From positions 1 to 7,137 of the forward strand of contig JANTFF010000030.1 of NCBI GenBank assembly GCA_024763575.1: a DNA stretch of 7,137 nt, in the 5' to 3' direction. A program made the position numbers and the translations under genes. Positions within the stretch are counted from its first letter, which is position 1. Each line of letters starts with the position of its first letter. Source of the stretch: Sulfurovum sp. GTDB taxonomy: Bacteria; Campylobacterota; Campylobacteria; Campylobacterales; Sulfurovaceae. Shown one piece after another: positions 1-4,995 of the stretch. Below the pieces are notes generated by a model. The model did no database searches. It was not told where the DNA came from and saw only the letters and a list, made by a program, of their open reading frames with translations.

Positions 1-60
1 CTTCAAGACTATAAATCAGAAAGCCTTTCAAATTCAGACTCGTTGGAGTTTGCTAGTTAG
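1..60 (+). CDS. tnpB: C-terminal tail of a TnpB-like (IS605 OrfB) protein, 5' end outside the window
   Basis: Frame 1 is open from the window edge for 19 codons and ends at TAG (58-60), four bases before the terminal right-end hairpin. The peptide is LQDYKSESLSNSDSLEFAS. This tail is too short to carry the RuvC-like catalytic or zinc-ribbon residues of TnpB, so the assignment rests only on its position at an IS200/IS605-type right end, where tnpB usually stops just before the subterminal hairpin. Frame 2 is also open, to TAG at 77-79 inside the hairpin, and cannot be fully excluded. TnpB is an RNA-guided nuclease that keeps the element at its donor site. Nothing here shows whether the upstream gene is intact. 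Confidence 0.4.
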   Translation, partial: LQDYKSESLSNSDSLEFAS

Positions 61-94
61 GAAGCCTCTAGCTCTTTAGCTAGAGGTAGTTCAC
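1..94 (+). mobile_element. Right end of an IS200/IS605-family (tnpB-carrying) insertion sequence, partial
   Basis: Seen: a perfect 9-bp stem (65-73 with 78-86, loop CTTT) is preceded by GGAAG and followed by TAGTTCAC, which ends at 94. A second 7-bp stem with one G-U pair (35-41 with 46-52, loop GTTG) lies just upstream. Known: right ends of many IS200/IS605 and IS1341-type elements have this form, a subterminal hairpin after GAAGCC and a terminal TTCAC where the single-strand transposase TnpA cuts. Inferred: the element lies mostly to the left of the window and its right boundary is at about 94, so 95 onward is host flank. It sits convergent to the speA-cysE-aspC operon, 60 bases beyond the aspC stop. 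Whether tnpA is present cannot be seen. The alternative is an ordinary bidirectional terminator hairpin, but neither side carries a convincing U-tract. Confidence 0.65.
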
Positions 95-131
95 ATTGTT
101 TTACTTATTGAAACATAAATTTATTAAATTC

Positions 132-149
132 GTGGGTTAAAAAACCCAC
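132..149 (-). terminator. Hairpin just past aspC, possible operon terminator
   Basis: GTGGGTT (132-138) and AACCCAC (143-149) form a perfect 7-bp stem with a 4-base loop, five bases beyond the aspC stop codon. On the minus strand the stem is followed by GAATTTAATAAATTT, which is AT-rich but not a clean U-run, so termination may be weak. It is the only good candidate for ending the speA-cysE-aspC transcript before the IS end. The rest of the spacer (95-131) shows nothing beyond AT-rich sequence. Confidence 0.4.
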
Positions 150-154
150 AATAA

Positions 155-1318
155 CTACTTACTAACAAATCTCTCAATCCGTTTAATCCCCTCACGAATT
201 GTATCTATATCTGTAGCAAATGATAATCTAATATACCCCTCTGCTCCAAATGCAATACCTGGAACAACAGCAACTCCCTCTTGTGCTAGAAGTTGTTTTG
301 AAAACTCCATTGAGTCATTGCTTACACCTTTGATATTTATAAATAGATAAAAAGCACCATCAGGTTTGATAACAGAGAGTCCATCAATATTGTTTATAAG
401 CTCATACGCTTCATCTCTTCTTGTCTCAAATACTTTTCTCATCTCTTCTACTGTTTTATCTACTGAACCATTGAGTCCTGCAATTGCTGCTGCTTGGGTT
501 ATAGAGCTAATATTTGAAGTACTTTGAGATTGAAGTTTATTCATAGCTGATACAAGTTCCGTCTTTGGAGTTGCTAGATAACCAAATCTCCAACCTGTCA
601 TAGATGCTGATTTACTTAGTCCATTGATAGTTATAGTCCTTTGGAACATATCATCTGAGATTGAAGCAAGTGCTGTAAATTTTACATCTCCATATACAAG
701 CTTTTCATACATTTCATCACTAAATACTAAAATATCAGTTCCTTTTAGAACTTCTGCTAAGCCCTCTAACTCCTCTTTGCTATATACTGAACCTGTTGGA
801 TTTGATGGTGTAGTTAGTACCAAAATTTTAGTTTTTGGAGTAATGGCATTTTGGAGCTGTTTTGGAGTAATTTTAAAGCTAGTGCTATCATCTGTATCTA
901 TAATAACTGGAACACCACCAGAGTATTTTACCACTTCAGGATATGTTACCCAATATGGAGCAGGGATTATAACCTCGTCACCCTCATCAATTAGTGCTTG
1001 AAATAGATTAAATAGTGAATGTTTTGCACCATTATTGGTCTGTATCATATTTGTAGCATAATCTAAATTATTATCTCTTTTGAGTTTTCCTGCAACAGCT
1101 TTTAGAAGTTCAGGAGTTCCTGGAATTGCTGTATATTTAGTTTTTCCATCATCTAGTGCTTTTTTGGCAGCCTCTTTAATCTCTATAGGAGTATCAAAAT
1201 CAGGTTCACCAGCAGAAAAAGATAGTATGTCTTTGCCCTCTGCTTTAAGTTCTAATGCTAGAGTTGTAATAGCAATAGTCATAGATGTAGATAGTGTTTG
1301 TATTCGTTTTGAAAGCAT
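155..1318 (-). CDS. aspC: Pyridoxal-phosphate aspartate aminotransferase (class I, AspC/AspB type)
   Basis: The product is a 387-residue cytosolic fold-type I aminotransferase that exchanges the amino group between aspartate and 2-oxoglutarate. Visible family residues: GEPDFDTP (37-44), the aromatic stacking Trp123 in PAPYW, PSNPTG (171-176) with the PLP-ring Asn173, Asp201 and Tyr204 in SDEMY, Schiff-base Lys236 in SKSASMTGWRFGY with phosphate-binding Arg244, and substrate-carboxylate Arg364 in IRLSF. The sequence resembles the Thermus/Bacillus subgroup more than the E. coli AspC type; some members of that group also accept prephenate or aromatic substrates, so specificity is not settled. 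The ATG at 1318 is preferred over an in-frame TTG at 1342 because AAAGGG lies 6 bases before it (1325-1330) and family members begin at MLSKRI-like sequence. It is the last gene of the speA-cysE-aspC group, 53 bases after cysE. Confidence 0.93.
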   Translation of the reverse strand: MLSKRIQTLSTSMTIAITTLALELKAEGKDILSFSAGEPDFDTPIEIKEAAKKALDDGKTKYTAIPGTPELLKAVAGKLKRDNNLDYATNMIQTNNGAKHSLFNLFQALIDEGDEVIIPAPYWVTYPEVVKYSGGVPVIIDTDDSTSFKITPKQLQNAITPKTKILVLTTPSNPTGSVYSKEELEGLAEVLKGTDILVFSDEMYEKLVYGDVKFTALASISDDMFQRTITINGLSKSASMTGWRFGYLATPKTELVSAMNKLQSQSTSNISSITQAAAIAGLNGSVDKTVEEMRKVFETRRDEAYELINNIDGLSVIKPDGAFYLFINIKGVSNDSMEFSKQLLAQEGVAVVPGIAFGAEGYIRLSFATDIDTIREGIKRIERFVSK

Positions 1319-1324
1319 TTTTAG

Positions 1325-1359
1325 CCCTTTGTTAAAATTCAAAAAATCTTGAAATTATA
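1325..1359 (-). promoter_or_regulatory. aspC leader: possible internal -10 box and ribosome binding site
   Basis: The 53-base cysE-aspC gap contains, on the minus strand, a perfect TATAAT (plus-strand 1354-1359) and then AAAGGG (1325-1330) 6 bases before the aspC ATG. No good -35 hexamer sits 17 bases upstream of the TATAAT, but Campylobacterota sigma-70 promoters often lack one. aspC could therefore be transcribed independently as well as from the upstream operon. The ribosome binding site is well supported; the promoter is an inference, since TATAAT occurs by chance in AT-rich DNA. Confidence 0.35.
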
Positions 1360-1371
1360 CTTAAAAAGCGT

Positions 1372-2070
1372 TTACATTGACTTGATAAATGTAGCATATA
1401 TTTCTGTTAGTTCATGGTCTTCTTTTTCCATAAGCTCTGTGTTACCAGTTTTAACACTCTCTTCTAGTACAGCAATCCGTTTAATAAGGTAGTGGAAAAT
1501 TTCTCTATTTACATCTGGTAGTATATCATGACGGAGTTTATTTTGATTGCCACAGTTTGATATAATTCTAGCAGGAACACCTACAGCCGTTGCATGAGGT
1601 GGTACATCTTTTACCACTACAGAGTTAGCTCCTATTTTAGCCCCTTTGCCTATAGTGATATTCCCCAAGACTTTAGCACCTGTTCCTATGACTACATTAT
1701 CTTCTATAGTTGGGTGTCTTTTACCATGAGATAGACTCACTCCTCCAAGGGTTACTTGTTGATATATAAGTACATCGTTACCTATAATAGCTGTCTCTCC
1801 AATTACAACTCCTACAGCATGGTCGATAAATACTCTATGTCCAATAGTAGCCGCAGGATGAATATCAACTGTTGTCAAAAATTGACCAATAGCAGATATA
1901 AGTCTAGGTATAAATCGTAATCCTCTTTTGTATAAAGCATTAGATATACGATAAAAAAATATTGCCCATAGACCAGGGTAGTTAAATAGTAATTCAAATG
2001 TTGAATGCAAAGCAGGGTCATTTCGTTTGATATTTAGAAAATCCTCTTTTATCCTATGAAATAGTGTCAA
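1372..2070 (-). CDS. cysE: Serine O-acetyltransferase
   Basis: This enzyme makes O-acetylserine from serine and acetyl-CoA, the committed step of cysteine synthesis, in the cytosol. The 232-residue product has a short helical N-terminal region (about 1-65), a left-handed beta-helix of hexapeptide repeats (about 66-170), and a predicted helical, charged C-terminal tail. Catalytic Asp69 (DIHP) and His84 (FIDHAVGVVIGETA) match the E. coli Asp/His pair; GGVSLSHGKRHP (109-120) and PPHATAVGVPARI (157-169) are the acetyl-CoA-side signatures. The N-terminal domain is much shorter than in E. coli CysE (273 residues), as in other short bacterial forms. I choose the TTG at 2070: AGAGAGGA lies 8 bases upstream and the protein then begins at the conserved FHRIKEDF region. 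An ATG at 2121 would add 17 residues and overlap speA by 50 bases. The protein ends in Met, not the Ile that docks into cysteine synthase in E. coli. Confidence 0.93.
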   Translation of the reverse strand: MTLFHRIKEDFLNIKRNDPALHSTFELLFNYPGLWAIFFYRISNALYKRGLRFIPRLISAIGQFLTTVDIHPAATIGHRVFIDHAVGVVIGETAIIGNDVLIYQQVTLGGVSLSHGKRHPTIEDNVVIGTGAKVLGNITIGKGAKIGANSVVVKDVPPHATAVGVPARIISNCGNQNKLRHDILPDVNREIFHYLIKRIAVLEESVKTGNTELMEKEDHELTEIYATFIKSM

Positions 2071-2071
2071 T

Positions 2072-3940
2072 TTATAAATCCTCTCTATTTGCTTGTATTG
2101 TCTTAAGATAACTATTTTCACTTAAATATAAGTAAAGTTTGCCAAGTATATTCTCTTTTTGTTTATGATTTAGTAGATTTGACTCTTCTATTAGATATTT
2201 GAGTTTTTTATCAACTAAATTTCTATTATAATCCATATCCTCCAAAACATCCATTAGATTTTGTGCTTCAATCAAATTATCTAAACTATAATCTCCATTT
2301 TCATCAAAATTGACTACTATTTCAGTAGGATGAGTAAATAGATTATGTTTCATTCCTAAAACCTCTTGATATGCACCAGTTAAAAAAAATGCTAAAAAGT
2401 ACTCTTCTTGTTCTATATCTATATCATGTAGATATAGTGGAGTATCTCTATCAAATCCAATCTCACCATCGCTATCACAAGTAATATCCCAAATAGTAGC
2501 AGGGTTAGTAGGTTTGGTATTTAGTTTATCTATGGGCATTACAGGAAATTTTTGTCCTAATCCCCAAAAATCAGGTAATGACTGAAATGCTGAAAAATTT
2601 ACTAGATACTTCTCTTGAATTCTATCTTGAAGTTTTTGTAGTTCATTTGTATCTTCATTTTTAAGTAGTAGTATAGATTTTTTGATAATTAGATTGACCA
2701 ATATCTCTGTATTAGAACGGTCTTCTAGGTTGATATACCCTAAATCAAATAGTGTTAATAGACTCTCCAAATGGTCAAGGCTATCATGTAGATACTCTCT
2801 TGCATTTGAGCGATTAATAGCTTTCCATAAATCATGAAGCTCTTCTATTAGTGGGGGATTAGTCTCTTTTAGTCTCAAACTTTTCTCATGATACTCTTGT
2901 GAAAAAAGCTCTAATACAGGAGCTATTAATACAGCATGGCTAGAAGCGATAAATCGTCCTGATTCTGTAAAAATATCAGGCTCTTTTATAGATTTGCTTT
3001 TGGCTATCTCTTTTATAACAAATACCACATCATTGGCAAACTCTTTTAGTGAATAGTTTAACTCTTTTGTACTTTTATACTGTGCATACTCTACAGCCAA
3101 ACCACCACCAATATTAATAGCATTAAGAGTGTCTGCTCCTCTTTTTTTGAGTTCTGCATAGATATTTCCTGCTTCCCTTAGAGCCTTTTTGAGAGGGGCT
3201 ATCTCTCCCATTTGTGAGCCTATATGGAAATGTACCATCCATAGTTTATCTAGTAAATTATGTTCTTGAAGTAGTTGATAAGCCTCTAGTATCTCTGTAG
3301 AGGTTAAACCAAATTTAGAGCTATATCCTCCACTTTTTGCCCATATACCAACTCCTGAACTATGCAGACGAATACGGATACCAATTTTGGGTGTAATTGG
3401 ATTTTGGATACCACTATTAAACTCACGATTGACCTCAATAATAGTCTCTAGTTCACCAATACCCTCAATGGTAATAGTAATATTATGCCCCATATAAGAG
3501 GCTATAAAACATAGAGTTATCATCTCTTTGTCTTTAAATCCATTGACCGTAATTGGTGAACCCATAGGTGTATGGGTTATAGCAATAATAAGTTCAGCTT
3601 TGCTTCCTGCTTCTAATCCATAGTTATACTCTCTTGATACTTCCACAATAGAGTTTACAAAATTTGGAAATTGATTTACTTTTAGAGGAAATACTGCTTG
3701 AAAATTTCCTTGATACTCAAACTCATTTTTTGCACGATTAAACTCAAAATATAATCTATCTATCTGCTTTTTGATGAGGTGAGGAAACCTTAATAGTAGA
3801 GGACCTTTGTGACCTCTTTTGCGTATAGACTGTGTTATCTCTAAGAGTGATGGTTGATTTGCATAGTTGATATTGACTCTGTTATCTTTGATGATAAAGT
3901 TATTCTCTGACCATATATGGATACCATAAGGATTATTCAT
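2072..3940 (-). CDS. speA: Biosynthetic arginine decarboxylase
   Basis: SpeA converts arginine to agmatine and CO2, the entry to putrescine and spermidine synthesis in bacteria that go through agmatine. The 622-residue product is a fold-type III (alanine-racemase-like) PLP enzyme of roughly the usual SpeA length (about 630-660). Visible features in order: PLP Lys87 in FPLKVNQ; HFHIGSQ (237-243); the phosphate-binding INIGGGLAVEY glycines (278-280); ESGR (326-329); a helical insertion (about 350-450) typical of SpeA; CDSDGEI (488-494) supplying the active-site Cys/Asp across the dimer; and GAYQE (522-526). The ATG start gives the MNNPYGIHIWSENNF opening typical of the family, with a weak GAGAAA-type ribosome binding site. 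It is the first gene of the minus-strand operon, divergent from the hupE-like gene, and overlaps the cysE ribosome binding site. The agmatine-processing genes are not in this window. Confidence 0.95.
   Translation of the reverse strand: MNNPYGIHIWSENNFIIKDNRVNINYANQPSLLEITQSIRKRGHKGPLLLRFPHLIKKQIDRLYFEFNRAKNEFEYQGNFQAVFPLKVNQFPNFVNSIVEVSREYNYGLEAGSKAELIIAITHTPMGSPITVNGFKDKEMITLCFIASYMGHNITITIEGIGELETIIEVNREFNSGIQNPITPKIGIRIRLHSSGVGIWAKSGGYSSKFGLTSTEILEAYQLLQEHNLLDKLWMVHFHIGSQMGEIAPLKKALREAGNIYAELKKRGADTLNAINIGGGLAVEYAQYKSTKELNYSLKEFANDVVFVIKEIAKSKSIKEPDIFTESGRFIASSHAVLIAPVLELFSQEYHEKSLRLKETNPPLIEELHDLWKAINRSNAREYLHDSLDHLESLLTLFDLGYINLEDRSNTEILVNLIIKKSILLLKNEDTNELQKLQDRIQEKYLVNFSAFQSLPDFWGLGQKFPVMPIDKLNTKPTNPATIWDITCDSDGEIGFDRDTPLYLHDIDIEQEEYFLAFFLTGAYQEVLGMKHNLFTHPTEIVVNFDENGDYSLDNLIEAQNLMDVLEDMDYNRNLVDKKLKYLIEESNLLNHKQKENILGKLYLYLSENSYLKTIQANREDL
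2079..2086 (-). promoter_or_regulatory. Ribosome binding site deciding the cysE TTG start
   Basis: AGAGAGGA on the minus strand lies inside the last codons of speA, 8 bases before TTG (2068-2070). The speA stop (2072-2074) and the TTG are separated by one base, so ribosomes finishing speA are placed to start cysE. The upstream ATG at 2121 has no comparable site in view. Confidence 0.7.
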
Positions 3941-3957
3941 AAACTATTTCTCATTTC

Positions 3958-3986
3958 TTGTTATTTCAGCAAGTATTTTATACAAT
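3958..3986 (+). promoter_or_regulatory. Candidate sigma-70 promoter for the hupE-like gene
   Basis: TTGTTA (3958-3963) and TACAAT (3981-3986) are spaced by exactly 17 bases in the 71-base divergent region, with T-rich spacing upstream. Transcription would begin near 3993, leaving a leader of about 20 bases containing AGGGG (4001-4005 region) before the ATG. The match is four of six and five of six to consensus; this is a pattern match only. On the opposite strand TATAAA (plus 3977-3982) overlaps this -10 and could serve speA, although no -35 is evident there. Confidence 0.45.
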
Positions 3987-4011
3987 ATTGAATTAAAATA
4001 TAGGGGTATTG

Positions 4012-4611
4012 ATGAAACTTATAGTAAATATTATATTTTTATCCTCTTTCCTTTTTGCACATAAGATAGGAGGTAGTGGATTTTTGGCAGGATTTGAACA
4101 TCCTGTTTTAGGATTTGACCACTTTTTAGCAATGCTTAGTGTTGGTATATGGAGTGCTCAAATTGGGGGTAGGGCAATATGGTTTGTCCCTGCTACTTTT
4201 GTAGGCTTTATGGTTATTGGTGGAATAGTTGGTATGTATGGAGTAGAGATACCATTAATAGAAGTTGGTATTGCTATATCTGTTCTCTTATTAGGTATTG
4301 CTGTTGCTAGTGATAATTTTATAAATGTCAAAGTAGGACTAGCTTTTGTTGCATTTTTTGGAAGTTTTCATGGATATGCTCATGGTGTAGAGATGCCATT
4401 AGTCAAAAATGCTTCATTATATGCTTTGGGATTTGTATTAGGAACTAGTTTTATACATATATTAGGTGTTTTTATAGGTATATTTGCACAAAAAAGAGAA
4501 AAATCAGCACAATTTTTACGATATATAGGTGCAGGAATTGCAGGAATTGGATTACATATTTTTATAACATTTATTCCACTAATAGGTGTTATGATTAAAA
4601 TGAAAGGTTAG
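4012..4611 (+). CDS. HupE/UreJ-family membrane protein, possible nickel/cobalt permease
   Basis: The 199-residue product is very hydrophobic: a signal-like first segment (3-17, followed by AHKIGG) and about five further membrane spans (about 38-50, 56-76, 79-99, 105-121, 134-157 and 170-192; exact ends uncertain). Two histidine motifs define the family: HPVLGFDHFLAM (30-41) with His30, Asp36 and His37, and FHGYAHGVE (119-127) with His120, His124 and Glu127. Family members accompany [NiFe] hydrogenase or urease genes and are thought to move Ni2+ or Co2+ across the inner membrane. No hydrogenase, urease or cobalamin gene is visible here, so the metal and role are inferred. ATG 4012 is chosen over TTG 4009 because AGGGG lies 6 bases upstream of the ATG. 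The stop is two bases before the next gene, implying co-transcription. Confidence 0.85.
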   Translation: MKLIVNIIFLSSFLFAHKIGGSGFLAGFEHPVLGFDHFLAMLSVGIWSAQIGGRAIWFVPATFVGFMVIGGIVGMYGVEIPLIEVGIAISVLLLGIAVASDNFINVKVGLAFVAFFGSFHGYAHGVEMPLVKNASLYALGFVLGTSFIHILGVFIGIFAQKREKSAQFLRYIGAGIAGIGLHIFITFIPLIGVMIKMKG

Positions 4612-4613
4612 AT

Positions 4614-4925
4614 ATGAAAAAAATAATTTTACTGTTGGTACTTTTGGTAACAGTTGGAAATGCACACTCCAAATTACAACTTAGAAGATATTATACCTAT
4701 TATAAATTAGGATATGAGTATTCTAAGCAGATATTGGCTGACTTAAATAATAAAAGTACAGCACTAGAAAACAGTAAAGAGATGTGTATAGATACAGTAG
4801 GTTCTATATATACAGATTCTAAATATAAAGGTTCTTGTATATATGGAGCTAATTCATCTATGAATGGAGATAAAGAGATAGATATAACTACTTTTTTGAA
4901 TAGTTATATTCATGAGAAGTTTTGA
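4614..4925 (+). CDS. Small exported protein of unknown function with two cysteines
   Basis: I do not recognise this 103-residue protein. A classical signal peptide is visible: MKK, a hydrophobic run (4-14) and a likely cleavage after VGNA (residue 17), predicting a periplasmic protein of about 86 residues. There is no lipobox cysteine at the cleavage site. The mature part begins with a Tyr-rich amphipathic stretch (LQLRRYYTYYKLGYEY), and holds exactly two cysteines, Cys58 and Cys75, in EMCIDTVG and KGSCIYGA, which could form a disulfide. It ends with a predicted helix (about 90-103). No haem CXXCH motif or strong metal site is present. ATG 4614 has AAGG about 7 bases upstream, and the start is two bases after the hupE-like stop, so the two are very likely translated from one message. 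A role linked to that transporter is guessed from position only. Confidence 0.75.
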   Translation: MKKIILLLVLLVTVGNAHSKLQLRRYYTYYKLGYEYSKQILADLNNKSTALENSKEMCIDTVGSIYTDSKYKGSCIYGANSSMNGDKEIDITTFLNSYIHEKF

Positions 4926-4926
4926 G

Positions 4927-4971
4927 TTTAAACCGATATTTAATATTTTTAGCTAGAATATCGGACTTAAA
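4927..4971 (+). terminator. Hairpin between the small exported gene and purL
   Basis: CCGATATT (4933-4940) pairs perfectly with AATATCGG (4957-4964), a 8-bp stem with a 16-base AT-rich loop. A further 5 bp (4927-4931 with 4967-4971) can extend it past a small internal loop. It begins just after the TGA at 4923-4925, so it may end or stabilise the hupE-like transcript. No U-run follows the stem, so it is not a textbook intrinsic terminator, and it may instead belong to the purL leader. Confidence 0.35.
4954..4959 (+). promoter_or_regulatory. Candidate -10 box for purL
   Basis: TAGAAT lies 36 bases before the purL ATG, behind a T-rich stretch (GATATTTAATATTTTTAGC) of the kind that replaces the -35 box in many Campylobacterota promoters. 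It falls inside the loop and 3' arm of the hairpin at 4927-4971, so promoter and hairpin readings compete. AGGA (4982-4985), 10 bases before the ATG, is the likely ribosome binding site. Confidence 0.35.
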
Positions 4972-4995
4972 ACCTCTGATTAGGAACTGTAAATT

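Larger units (their letters stand above)
1..114 (+). ncRNA. Probable 3' part of a TnpB omega RNA (reRNA) with its guide segment
   Basis: In IS200/IS605 elements the TnpB guide RNA is made from the 3' end of tnpB plus the right end, and the guide of roughly 16-20 nucleotides is the host DNA just past the element boundary. Here the two consecutive hairpins (35-52 and 65-86) and the terminal TTCAC fit the scaffold, and the guide would begin at 95 (ATTGTTTTACTTATTG...). The 5' end of the RNA is outside the window and the 3' end at about 114 is estimated from known guide lengths. The hairpins are seen directly; transcription and processing are inferred. Confidence 0.4.

Noticed and set aside
2..79. 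Frame 2 reading through the right-end hairpin as the tnpB tail
   Set aside because: It stays open to TAG at 77-79, but its stop would lie inside the conserved terminal stem. Frame 1, stopping at 58-60 just before the hairpin, fits better. The choice is weak and could be reversed with upstream sequence.
624..1352. Two plus-strand open frames (624-1001 and 1080-1352)
   Set aside because: They lie wholly or almost wholly antisense to the well-supported aspC gene, have low-complexity Ser/Val-rich translations with no family likeness, and lack good ribosome binding sites.
2071..2121. ATG at 2121 as the cysE start
   Set aside because: It would overlap speA by 50 bases, adds 17 residues (MKIVILRQYK...) unlike the family, and lacks the strong AGAGAGGA site that serves the TTG at 2070.
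4926..4995. Purine riboswitch in the purL leader
   Set aside because: The leader is only about 70 bases and has one simple hairpin with none of the conserved three-way-junction elements of purine or PRPP aptamers that I could recognise.
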